Source of the DNA: Planctomycetaceae bacterium
GTDB taxonomy: Bacteria; Planctomycetota; Planctomycetia; Pirellulales; Pirellulaceae
NCBI GenBank assembly: GCA_021298315.1
Contig: JAJTFC010000018.1
Span: 1-40,567, forward strand
Direction: 5' to 3'
DNA length: 40,567 nt
The notes below the pieces were generated by a model that saw only the letters and a list, made by a program, of their open reading frames with translations, had not been told where the DNA came from and did no database searches. The translations under genes and the position numbers were made by a program. Positions 10,201 through 15,540 of this stretch are shown here, in pieces. Numbering within the stretch: position 1 is the stretch's first letter; every line of letters starts with the position of its first letter.

Positions 10201-10680
10201 GATGGACGAATCCTCTTCAACCACAGCGTTGCCAATTCGCAGACCAAGGTGGTGCTGCAGTACGAGGTTCAGGACATCAACGAGATGGTAAGTAACGTTG
10301 GGACAGTCACGGTTTCCTTCTACTCTGCGTTCCAAAACCAGAGCAATCCACTTGATGTTAACGCGGACCTCGCGATATCACCGTTGGATGTTTTGTCGAT
10401 CGTCGATTACATCAACTCAAATCCAGGTGGGTCCCAGTTGCCAATGAACTCACCCGACGTAGCGCCTTTCATTGACGTTGATGGAGATGGATTCGCCACG
10501 CCTCTGGATGTTCTGCGAGTTGTCAATCAGCTCAACCAAAATCCAGGTGGGGCTGGGGAAGGGGAAGCTGCCGTGACGCAAGGAACCTTGAGCGATATCG
10601 ATGCCGCTTTAGCGAGCGTCGATTGGGGTGCCGAAAACACGGAAAACTCGCCAGCGAGTCGCCGGACCCGCCGACGATAG
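1276..10680 (+). CDS. giant secreted subtilisin-like (S8) protease with P domain, 19 cadherin-like repeats and dockerin
   Basis: A 3134-residue protein. I chose ATG 1276; an in-frame TTG at 1270 also lies near the GAGGT at 1261. The N-terminus is Arg-rich and has FERLELRTMMA, like the planctomycete LEPR-x-LL export motif. A pro-region (about 45-205) precedes an S8 domain (about 245-570) with Asp260 (VIDDGV), His315 (HGTAVAG), oxyanion Asn421 (ASGNSG) and Ser503 (GTSSATP), so the triad is intact. Next come an ASPM/Hydin-like Ig module (574-684), SdrD-like modules (687-815), a proprotein-convertase P domain (816-963), 19 cadherin-like repeats (1026-2923) with EN, D-D and VNE-P calcium-type positions, an Ig-like module, and a dockerin (3027-3093) with two Asp-rich loops. 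The tail ends SRRTRRR. It is probably cell-surface or extracellular, with the repeats as a calcium-stiffened stalk. The substrate is unknown. Confidence 0.92.
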   Translation: MFKRNRRSARRSYRFERLELRTMMASDVVWNNVNWDPLSGAQPQMRNVDSYYAVDREMIGLNISTNKLVIGLNQSSVDLPETLKGDFGLGGRARVYASSEPITPELLANLGRIPGVAYTAPVFITTTTGTELTVLDEFIVDLKAGTSAQEFFSALPEVASYRPLEGTTDQFVGRFAQTTGRGAIDRANMLRNSQFVEWVEPNFYQNWERFLVPNDPRFGNQWHLNNTGQSGGLADADVDMPEAWDINPGGSPQTVIAVIDDGVQSTHPDLDIWTNPGETAGNGIDDDGNGWIDDIHGWNFVFDTNQSEPQGTDAHGTAVAGVAAARGNNSLGVAGAAYRSQVISIKMFDGNNVASTANIAAALRYAAGITSNGTGTWNAGDLVNNSWGGGASSAAINNALVDGTTIGRNGIGATYLFASGNSGAASVSQPAAQSANIPGVIAVGATTNQGVRSNYSQYGTPLDLVAPSNGGTLAIDTTDRTGAAGYASGDYTGTGGTGFGGTSSATPLSSGIAALALAQADLVGVTIRPTEMRALMRNNTDLIGGVTYDINTGKHIQYGYGRINAATLLSGIGNPEISVVDTTREYPSGSTFNVGSTVAGQFVEANLRIRNQGTRNLDINSIDIPATFSIVGFTSGSLALGESIVIRVRFSPTLPGTFSQDMVINNNDSNESVTVIRLSGTATAARISGSVFEDFNNSATFDTFERGVGSGGFVYLDTNNNALFDTGEQQTVIDASGFYAFPTLANGTYTVRVNLSGWTLTTPNSFYTVNLTNPSDFSQGNDFGYGKNNRFYAFVFEDLDSDGVFNNGDLPLPNFVVNGGAASYTENTPVDIVDLATVFSTLNVPSGGPTINDLDVELNILHSWNGDMEITLIAPDNTARILKLSDPSAMDDSDNMLGTILDDEATTPISFGIGPYTGRFQPAESLAAFDGLNSPGAWTLAIEDIFNFDTGVLLDWTLLINSGQIATSDANGWALMDVNDGLINALLELQPNYIYTAPANGLHSFVANGNPIFGRTYGAVIPPLPPTNIDVAPSGIPENEPIGTLVGILTSRDPNRNETFTYSLVNGAGDIDNARFEIVGDQVFALETFNYETDQSFTIRVRSTDSTNLTYEEAIIISVVNVNEDPLDINLNPSNVDENSAVGRYVGTFSTVDTDFLTDFTFDYQLVAGAGDTHNSSFAIVNGDLQVNGPIDYEVTPTMSIRVRTTDLGGLSYEEILTININNVNETPTQINLSNASLPENEPAGYEIGTLSNNDPDAGDTLVYSLVTGTGSDDNIMFQIVGDKLQSAVTFDFEARSSYNIRIRVTDRGGFFVERAFVINVTDVNEPPAAITISNNRIRENLPAGTFIGTVSSTDVDNGDSVTIAIVSGPGGEDNSNFQLIGRDLFSTASFDFEAKRLLSVLFEATDSSGLSTRQILQIAVTNVNEAPTSVALTPDSIPESVIVGTTIGNLITTDIDGDNVFRYEFSTGTGSDDNSLFTILGDQLKTNSTFDFDVKKLYSVRVRAIDLGGLSVEQQLFVNITNVNDPPTDVKISNSSVPENSPIGTVVGSFSTTDADDGDSHTYSFVSGAGDADNTLFAIVGNSLVTRNIFNFESRNSYSIRIQTEDAGGLKFEQLFPISITNVNETPLSVRISRRTIAENSPIGTVLGTLTTTDTDTLTDTEFVYSLVSGTGDTNNNRFIISGNQVLSNAPLDFETLDKLSIRVRSTDLGGLFTEASFAIDVTNVNELPTVLTLSANTILENQPVGTVIGLFSNNDPDFNDSHLYTLEPGAGGQDNLLFDIVGNELRSFQGYDFETKSTYNIRVRVTDRVGGFIEAPFVINVLDTNENPNSLVLSANTIAEDAPSGTVIGSLSGTDPDAGATLSYSLVSGVGSSDNASFVLNGTTLSSNASFDFENKKTYSIRARVQDQFGASLERVFQILVTNVNETPTIVTISPNTINERLPVNSLVGDLSTTDPDAGDTFTYSLVNGSGSQDNSFFTIVGNKLRSTAVFDFDVRSSYSIRVRSVDAGGLSVETPLTVQVLNVNDPPTDISLSHSTIAENQQVGTPTLVGVFGTTDADDFDTYSYTFVSGTGSADNSKWQLIGNQLFTNAPLDFEQQPSHSIRVRSTDAGGLFFEKAFVITITNVNETPTSIVLSRTTIAENVPIGTTIGSLSTLDPDAGDSFTYALVSGQGSVDNDLFSLVGTQLRTATNVDFETQPSYSVRIRTTDAGGLSLESIFTITVTNVNEVPTAINLSQSAFENQAISIPIGQLSATDPDALDVVTFSKVAGTGSNDNALVRVDADGKIYALAPLNFESKPTLGIRVRATDAGGLFLERAFVINVIDQNDTPTDVVLSPSSLLENNVPGALVGTFTTTDEDAADIHTYALVNGFGSTDNSLFTIDGPDLRVNASLDFETKSSYMIRVRASDPLGASFEKVLNVFVINQNEAPTNIALSANSLNENLAAGTTVGVLTTTDQDAGETFVYSLVPQSGSSDHTAFTTVGNTLRTTRPLNFEEQSVFNIVIRSTDTGGNSTTKPFTVFVNNLEEAPINLELSNSTILENSPFGSLVGLLSAVDPDLAGTVSFALVPSALDNGQFLISGNQLLSNAVFNFESKSSYQVRVRATDVAGQNVFRDFAISVSDVNEVPTLVILSSTEIAENSTNLLVATLTTDDPDLNDPTTFALVSGAGGSDNGSFNIVGNRLFANTAFDFEAKSVYNIRIRATDSASNQATNAFVVRVLDRNDSPTGVVLTPSSLPENAGANRVIGTLAAIDQDANDSFSYSFDSPTSDFTIVGNQLVASRSFDFETLASYTPSIVVRDAAGASIVVPVSVQVTDVNERPTNILISSQAVDENLAPGALVGLLSALDVDANETAVYSLVSGSGGFNNASFRINGNRLETNARFNFEKQDLYSVRVRATDKGGLFLEKAFIVTINNIAEFPPFATNDAFITSFGRPISMNVLANDSGLGADLDPTTVRIVTPPTQGSATALPDGRILFNHSVANSQTKVVLQYEVQDINEMVSNVGTVTVSFYSAFQNQSNPLDVNADLAISPLDVLSIVDYINSNPGGSQLPMNSPDVAPFIDVDGDGFATPLDVLRVVNQLNQNPGGAGEGEAAVTQGTLSDIDAALASVDWGAENTENSPASRRTRRR
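4345..10044 (+). repeat. 19 tandem cadherin-like repeats (coding, about 300 bases each)
   Basis: Nineteen consecutive units average about 300 bases (100 residues); the first two are 100 and 102 residues. The unit pattern is P-T-x-I-x-L-S-x-x-x-I-x-E-N, then IG-x-L-S-x-x-D-x-D, Y-S-L-V-x-G-x-G-x-x-D-N, F-D-F-E, IRVR-x-TD-x-GGL, ending VNE-x-P. Unit 18 lacks the GxGxxDN segment, and units 13 and 17 have altered EN strands. The copies are clearly diverged in DNA sequence, so the array is old rather than a recent expansion. Confidence 0.9.
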
Positions 10681-10710
10681 CGTTACCAGCAAATCAAGAC
10701 AAACCATGCG

Positions 10711-10745
10711 GAACACAGAGGTTGGAATTCGCGATCTCTGTGTTT
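10711..10745 (+). terminator. possible terminator hairpin after the giant protease gene
   Basis: AACACAGAG and CTCTGTGTT form a perfect nine-base-pair stem with a 15-base loop, 31 bases after the stop codon. Only TTT-C follows the stem, so it is a weak intrinsic terminator at best. The CACAGAG word also occurs twice at 11782-11797, so it may instead belong to a dispersed repeat. Confidence 0.4.
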
Positions 10746-10985
10746 CTAAGGGTTGATTGCTGCGAATTCTCGGTCCCTAAGGCAGAAAAGATCCCCTTGG
10801 GAAAGGTACGTGGCCAAGGAAATCCCGAAAGAACATCATTTCTACGGCTGAATTCCCAGCAGTGAGGTTTTTTTCTAAGCATCAGCGATCCAACGAGCAT
10901 GTTTCCTAACAATGCTGAGTTATTCGCCTGATGCGATGCGGCTGAATTCTTTCCGTTTGCTTTTGTGAATCCATCAAGAATGTTG

Positions 10986-11014
10986 TTGACTCGGTCCCTT
11001 ACATCCTTGATAAT
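10986..11014 (+). promoter_or_regulatory. sigma70-type promoter for the RRM protein gene
   Basis: TTGACT (10986-10991), a 17-base spacer and GATAAT (11009-11014) give five of six matches in both hexamers at ideal spacing. Transcription would start near 11021, leaving a leader of about 130 bases before the GTG start at 11150. A second -10-like TATAGT sits at 11092-11097 without a good -35. Confidence 0.5.
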
Positions 11015-11107
11015 CGACCAATCGGATGCTCGGGTAGATTGTAGGACGATCGTTACTGGTTCGGAACTTTACGATCATTGCTTGGGTTGTTTATAGTTTT
11101 GTTGATA

Positions 11108-11124
11108 GCTCGCATTGAGCGAGC
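11108..11124 (+). promoter_or_regulatory. leader hairpin upstream of the RRM gene ribosome-binding site
   Basis: GCTCGC (11108-11113) and GCGAGC (11119-11124) form a perfect six-base-pair stem with a five-base loop. It ends 11 bases before the GAGGG ribosome-binding site (11136-11140) of the RRM gene. The position would suit control of translation, but no function is shown. Confidence 0.35.
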
Positions 11125-11149
11125 ATAGGTGATACGAGGGTTTGTTTCA

Positions 11150-11539
11150 GTGACGAATATTTATGTTGGTAATCTCTCATTCCGAGCAACGGAGGATGAG
11201 GTACGCGAGGCCTTCAGTCGATTTGGCCAAGTCGCAAAGGTAAGCATCATAACGGATCGGGAAACCGGTCGTTCGAGAGGGTTCGCTTTCGTCGAAATGC
11301 CAAATGCGGATGAAGCAAAGTCCGCGATCGATGGATTGAATCAACAAGAAGTTGCCGGACGTCGGATTTCCTGCAATGAAGCCCGACCCAAGGATAATAA
11401 CGGTCCTCGGGGTGGTGGCGGCGGTGGTGGATACGGCGGTGGTGGCGGCGGCGGTGGCCGTCGAGATGGTGGCGGCGGTGGTGGTTACCGTGGCGGCGGC
11501 GGAGATGGCGGCGGAAGACGCCCGTACCGCGACCACTAA
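11150..11539 (+). CDS. glycine-rich RRM RNA-binding protein
   Basis: A small cytoplasmic RNA-binding protein of 129 residues. I chose the GTG at 11150 because GAGGG lies nine bases upstream and the protein then begins MTNIYVGNLSF, as in cyanobacterial and planctomycete Rbp proteins; an in-frame GTG at 11129 would add seven residues. One RNA-recognition motif fills the first 80 residues, with RNP2 IYVGNL and RNP1 RGFAFVEM. The rest is Gly-rich with scattered Arg and Tyr, an RGG-like tail. Such proteins are often cold-induced and act as RNA chaperones; that role is inferred from the family. The gene stands alone, with its own promoter, a leader of about 130 bases and a strong terminator. Confidence 0.92.
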   Translation: MTNIYVGNLSFRATEDEVREAFSRFGQVAKVSIITDRETGRSRGFAFVEMPNADEAKSAIDGLNQQEVAGRRISCNEARPKDNNGPRGGGGGGGYGGGGGGGGRRDGGGGGGYRGGGGDGGGRRPYRDH

Positions 11540-11601
11540 ACGACGGGATAACCAACCGTTTCGCTTAGTTGCTACGTGATACGCTCATTGCTAAAAAATA
11601 C

Positions 11602-11637
11602 AAAGAGCGGAGGCATTCACCCTCCGCTCTTTTTTTT
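11602..11637 (+). terminator. Rho-independent terminator after the RRM gene
   Basis: AAGAGCGGAGG pairs perfectly with CCTCCGCTCTT (stem core 11604-11613 with 11621-11630, extendable by two pairs), with a seven-base loop. An uninterrupted T-run follows to 11637. It lies 62 bases after the RRM stop. Confidence 0.9.
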
Positions 11638-11677
11638 GGGTTATTCGGGTATGCTCTTGGGCTGAACGCTCGTCTTT

Positions 11678-11797
11678 CTCGTACTCAACATCGCGTTGCT
11701 CGTACTCGTATTAGTACTCGAAAACGCTTGAATCGATTCCTGGCGATCACCTTTCCAAGACACGCCCCTTCGAGTACGAGTCACAGAGAGCACAGAG
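11678..11797. repeat. CTCGTACTC / CACAGAG intergenic inverted-repeat element
   Basis: CTCGTACTC occurs at 11678-11686 and 11699-11707, and the partial GTACTCGAA at 11714-11722. The complements follow: CGAGTACGAG at 11771-11780 pairs exactly with 11699-11708, and TTCGAGTAC at 11769-11777 pairs with 11714-11722. Two CACAGAG words follow at 11782-11788 and 11791-11797. The density of related words suggests a dispersed intergenic repeat or a mobile palindromic remnant, not a gene. Confidence 0.45.
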
Positions 11798-11919
11798 TTT
11801 GAAAAAGCGGTGACGGGCCCTGCCGACTTTGCGATGGATGGAAATCGCATAAGGCTTATAATCTCCGGTAGTTGAACGACTCGATCTGTCCATTCCGTTT
11901 GCTGACCGAAGTTACTCCC

Positions 11920-13176
11920 ATGAATGCTGCAAATACCCAGTCTGCACCTGACCCGTATTTCCAACAACTCTTCGCCGATCGAATCGGCGGTGCTCAGTAT
12001 GGCAAAGCCAACGAGATCTACAAATTCGAAAAGATCAAACGGGCCAAACGCAAAGCACTTGCCGATTATCCCAACCGCCAACTCTTGGATTTTGGCATCG
12101 GCGAAAACGATTCGATGGCTGACTCTTCTGTCCGAGAAGCCCTGAGTGTTCAAGCCAACCGTCCGGAGAATCGGGGTTACATGGACAATGGAACGGCAGA
12201 CTACAAACAAGCCGTAGCGCGGTTCATGAAAAGGGAGTTCAACGTCGATCTGAATCCTGATAAGGAAATCAACCATTGCATTGGAAGCAAAACGGCCCTT
12301 TCGATGCTACCGGCTTGTTTCATCAACCCAGGGGACATCACCATGATGACCGTCCCTGGCTACCCAGTTGCTGGGACTCATACTCGCTATTACGGCGGCA
12401 CTGTTCATCGATTGCCTTTGCTTTCCCAAAACCAATTCTACCCCGACTTTTCTGCGATTACGCCTGAAATATGGGAGAGAACGAAACTGTTGGTTCTCAA
12501 CTATCCAAACAGCCCTACCGGACAAGTTGCGACCCGAGAGTTCTATTCAAAGATTGTTGAGCTTGCCAAGAAACATCAATTCGTGGTTGTCCAAGACGCA
12601 GCGCATATTTTGTTGACCTTCAAAGGCAAACCGCTGAGCTTCCTCGAAGTACCTGGTGCAATGGACGTCGGTGTCGAGGTACACTCCATGAGCAAAGGCT
12701 TTGATATGATCGGCTGGCGCATCGGCTGGGTGTGCGGTAATGAAAGGATCGTCCAAGCATTTTCGGACGTGAAGGACAACTGCGACAGCGGTCAGTTTGG
12801 AGCCATCCAGCGGGCAGCGATCAGCGGTTTGGACAACTCTGACATCCCCAATCGAATTAGGGCAAAATACAAGCGGAGACTCGAAAAACTTGTAGCAACT
12901 CTGCGTCGCTGCGGGTTTACTTGCGATGTCCCCGGGGGTAGCTATTTCCTCTACACTCAAGCGCCCAAAGGGGTGACCGCTGGTCCGACGTTCAGCAACG
13001 CCGAGGAAGCTTCACAATACTTTATCACCGAACATTCGATTGTTATCGTCCCCTGGGATGATGCGGGCAGCCACTTGCGTTTCTCGGTGACTTATGAAGC
13101 CGCTGACGAAGCCGCTGAAGATGCCCTGATGGCAGAGACCGAGAAGAGGCTATCGGCCCTGAAACTCACTTTTTAA
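11920..13176 (+). CDS. dapL: LL-diaminopimelate aminotransferase (class I/II PLP aminotransferase)
   Basis: A fold-type I aminotransferase of 418 residues from ATG 11920; the frame is open back to 11872 but that part looks unlike coding sequence, and no ribosome-binding site is visible for either start. K259 in HSMSKGFD should bind pyridoxal phosphate, with NYPNSPTG and GWRIGW as other family blocks. Wording such as IGGAQYGKANEIYKFEKIKRAK near the N-terminus matches bacterial sequences annotated as LL-diaminopimelate aminotransferase. That enzyme makes LL-diaminopimelate from tetrahydrodipicolinate in one step for lysine and peptidoglycan. The substrate assignment rests on remembered similarity; another amino-acid aminotransferase is possible. 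The mrp gene starts 32 bases downstream. Confidence 0.8.
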   Translation: MNAANTQSAPDPYFQQLFADRIGGAQYGKANEIYKFEKIKRAKRKALADYPNRQLLDFGIGENDSMADSSVREALSVQANRPENRGYMDNGTADYKQAVARFMKREFNVDLNPDKEINHCIGSKTALSMLPACFINPGDITMMTVPGYPVAGTHTRYYGGTVHRLPLLSQNQFYPDFSAITPEIWERTKLLVLNYPNSPTGQVATREFYSKIVELAKKHQFVVVQDAAHILLTFKGKPLSFLEVPGAMDVGVEVHSMSKGFDMIGWRIGWVCGNERIVQAFSDVKDNCDSGQFGAIQRAAISGLDNSDIPNRIRAKYKRRLEKLVATLRRCGFTCDVPGGSYFLYTQAPKGVTAGPTFSNAEEASQYFITEHSIVIVPWDDAGSHLRFSVTYEAADEAAEDALMAETEKRLSALKLTF

Positions 13177-13208
13177 TAGCTCCGAACCTACAACCACAAA
13201 AGATCGCA

Positions 13209-14291
13209 ATGACCGACCTGGAACTTCACGAACAGTTGCAGAAAGCTTTGGACGGATTCAAAGATCCTGAAACCGGCAGGCCGCTTTCCAAAACAGGTCA
13301 GGTGACCGATTGGGTAGTAACCGATGGGCATGCCAAATGCACCTTGCGTTTGACCTCGATGATTCGAACGATCGAAGCGGAGGTTGGCGAGCAGCTTAAA
13401 TCGTATTTGCACAGCCGAGTACCAGGACTTAAGTCGATTGAAATCCGCATCGATGATTTCCATAGACCCGCTCAGCCCTTGGGTACGATCGGATTGACAG
13501 CCAAAGCGGTCGTTGCTGTTGCGGCGGGCAAAGGTGGCGTAGGCAAGAGTACGCTTGCGACAGCCATCGCGCTGACACTTGAGAAACTCGGTGCCAAGGT
13601 CGGGTTGATGGATGCAGACATCTATGGCCCGAGCGTTCCTCACATGCTGGGACTCGAAGGTCGCCCCCAGATTGCCGACTCCAAAATACAGCCGATTCTC
13701 GCCGGAACCATGCCAGTGATGTCGATGGGATTTTTGATCGAGCGCGACCAAGCCGTCGCTTGGCGAGGGCCGATGCTCAATGGGTCGATCACGCAATTCC
13801 TTCGAGACACAGCTTGGGGTGACCTGGACTTCTTGATCATTGACATGCCCCCTGGCACTGGCGATGTGGCCATCACTTTATCGCAATTGATCCCGCTTAC
13901 TGGAGCTGTGATTGTCTGTACGCCTCAAGAGGTTGCGCTGTTAGACGCAGGTAAGGCGATCAGCATGTTTGAAAAGACCAAGATTCCGATCTTGGGGATC
14001 GTCGAGAACATGAGCGGATTTACCGATCCGGAGACCGGCAAAACATTTGATATTTTTGGGCGGGGTGGTGCAAGACAAAAGGCCGATCAGATCGCTGCGC
14101 CATTCCTGGGAGAAGTGCCCATTCAAATGATCGTCCGGAGCGAGTCCGACGAAGGAAGAATAGCAGATGCGCTGAAGGATCCTAGAGTCGCTAAGCCGTT
14201 TGAAGACGTATGCCGCGCGCTGGTAAGATCCATCACCGCTCGCGTTGCATCCGATCCACTCGCGAAAATTTCATTACCCGTGTTAGGTTAG
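13209..14291 (+). CDS. mrp: Mrp/NBP35-family P-loop ATPase (iron-sulfur carrier type) lacking CxxC
   Basis: A 360-residue cytoplasmic ATPase. Residues 1-90 form a MIP18/DUF59-like domain. The deviant Walker A GKGGVGKST lies at 107-115, with the signature lysine K108 and K113, followed by DADIYGPS, the IIDMPPGTGD block and CTPQEVALLDA. Mrp/ApbC proteins usually carry iron-sulfur clusters on a CxxC just after ENMS; here ENMSGFTDPETGK (266-278) has no cysteine. CxxC-less relatives such as Bacillus SalA are known, so the protein is probably an active ATPase, but its cluster-carrier role is doubtful. It follows dapL at 32 bases and is likely co-transcribed. Confidence 0.9.
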   Translation: MTDLELHEQLQKALDGFKDPETGRPLSKTGQVTDWVVTDGHAKCTLRLTSMIRTIEAEVGEQLKSYLHSRVPGLKSIEIRIDDFHRPAQPLGTIGLTAKAVVAVAAGKGGVGKSTLATAIALTLEKLGAKVGLMDADIYGPSVPHMLGLEGRPQIADSKIQPILAGTMPVMSMGFLIERDQAVAWRGPMLNGSITQFLRDTAWGDLDFLIIDMPPGTGDVAITLSQLIPLTGAVIVCTPQEVALLDAGKAISMFEKTKIPILGIVENMSGFTDPETGKTFDIFGRGGARQKADQIAAPFLGEVPIQMIVRSESDEGRIADALKDPRVAKPFEDVCRALVRSITARVASDPLAKISLPVLG

Positions 14292-14388
14292 GCTAGCCAA
14301 CTATGCGAGAGTGGAACTTTTGGACATAATGGCCAGCGTCGATATAGCCATTGTCGACAAATCACTCGCTGCAAAGGATCCATCTCCG

Positions 14389-15486
14389 ATGAAAAAAACA
14401 ATCACCCTGTCGCCTGTGTTGCTCTTAGGGGCCCTGCTGATTACCCCGAATGTTGGGCAAGCCGACGTAACACCGCAACAACTCGAGCCCTTTCGCAAGG
14501 TGCAACCAGGAGACGACGCCGGGGTTGCTCAAGCCTCCAAGCTTGCGAAAGAACTCTCTACGAGAAACGACCTAGCGAGTCTTACAGCCCTACGTGCTAT
14601 GAAAGGTGCGTCGTCGCTTGGAAAAAACTGGCTACAAGGCCTAGCTAATTCCGCTCAAAACCGACGTCCTGCGGGGAAGGCCGAGCTTGAAGCATTCCTC
14701 AACAATACCGGTGAGGATGCCGAGGCCCGTTACACCGTGTTTCGTTGGCTCACAGATGGAAATGCCGAAGTTCGCAAGCAGTGGCTCGTGAAAATGACCG
14801 ATGATCCGAGTCCAGAGATTCGCTATGAAGCGATAGCACTTGCCCTCGAACCAAGCGAACTGAGCGAAGCGACTCTGCGTCAATTGCTAGACTTGGCCAG
14901 ACAGCCTGAACAAGTCACCGCGATCATTGAGAAACTTGGTAAGCTCGGTGTGAAGATCGACCAAGCGAAACACTTTGGTTTTCTTACCCAATGGAAGTTC
15001 GTCGGGCCGTTCGACAATGTAGGCAGCGATAAGTTCAACACGGCTTATCCAGTTGAACCCGACTATGTCGCAGGCAAAATCGCCGATAGCTACGCGGGTA
15101 AGACCGCTGCTGTGCAATGGGTTCAAGAGTCGAGTTCCGATCCAGAGGGTTTGGTCGATCTTGCGAAACTCTACAACAACGAGAAAGGCTGTGTCGTGTA
15201 CGGACTTGCAGAAGTGACCAGCCCAAGCGATGTGGCTTGCGAGCTTCGAGTCGGTTGCATCAATGCTCAAAAAGTTTGGGTCAATGGGGAACTGGTCATC
15301 GCCAACGAGGTCTACCACACCGGCATGCAAGTCGACCAGTATATCGCTCCGATCAAACTCAAAGCCGGATCGAATAAGATACTGATCAAGGTTTGTCAGA
15401 ATGAGCAAAAAGACGCTTGGGCTCAGCGGTACGTTTTCCAAGCACGCATCTGCGATTCGACAGGAAAAGCCCTCTCGCAAAAGTAA
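14389..15486 (+). CDS. secreted HEAT-repeat protein with C-terminal beta-sandwich domain
   Basis: 365 residues from ATG 14389, chosen because it begins a clear signal peptide (MKKTITLSP, then LLLGALLI, cleavage near GQADV) and has AAGGA upstream; the frame extends to 14311 but that part is not signal-like. Residues about 30-190 are alpha-helical with HEAT-like pairs (AEVRKQWLVKMTDDPSPEIR). Residues about 200-360 look like a galactose-binding-type beta-sandwich, with WKFVGPFDN, VWVNGE and a LKAGSNKILIKV strand, as seen in carbohydrate-associated proteins. It is probably periplasmic. The next gene encodes another exported protein 54 bases downstream; the two look like a functional pair. No enzymatic motif is visible. 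Confidence 0.8.
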   Translation: MKKTITLSPVLLLGALLITPNVGQADVTPQQLEPFRKVQPGDDAGVAQASKLAKELSTRNDLASLTALRAMKGASSLGKNWLQGLANSAQNRRPAGKAELEAFLNNTGEDAEARYTVFRWLTDGNAEVRKQWLVKMTDDPSPEIRYEAIALALEPSELSEATLRQLLDLARQPEQVTAIIEKLGKLGVKIDQAKHFGFLTQWKFVGPFDNVGSDKFNTAYPVEPDYVAGKIADSYAGKTAAVQWVQESSSDPEGLVDLAKLYNNEKGCVVYGLAEVTSPSDVACELRVGCINAQKVWVNGELVIANEVYHTGMQVDQYIAPIKLKAGSNKILIKVCQNEQKDAWAQRYVFQARICDSTGKALSQK

Positions 15487-15540
15487 TCCAGCGTAGAGCG
15501 GACCAACAGAACCTAAAAATCAATCCAAGGATACCTTACT

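Larger units (their letters stand above)
10681..11149. other. gene-free region between the giant protease gene and the RRM gene
   Basis: I see no credible gene here. It holds a perfect nine-base inverted repeat AACACAGAG/CTCTGTGTT (10712-10720 and 10736-10744), a T-run after 10866, three GAATTC-containing words (near 10762, 10850, 10942), a good promoter at 10986-11014 and a small hairpin at 11108-11124. The last two belong to the leader of the downstream RNA-binding protein gene. Confidence 0.6.
11540..11919. other. gene-free region between the RRM gene and dapL
   Basis: This holds the RRM terminator (11602-11637), the CTCGTACTC element (11678-11797) and a perfect -10 hexamer TATAAT at 11857-11862 without a matching -35. 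The last could start the dapL run of genes. I see no coding region. Confidence 0.5.

Noticed and set aside
10623..10865. 80-residue frame after the giant protease gene
   Set aside because: It starts inside the protease gene in another frame, crosses the hairpin at 10711-10745 and shows no features.
11411..11520. GGTGGCGGC-rich simple repeat
   Set aside because: It encodes the glycine-rich tail of the RRM protein and needs no separate explanation.
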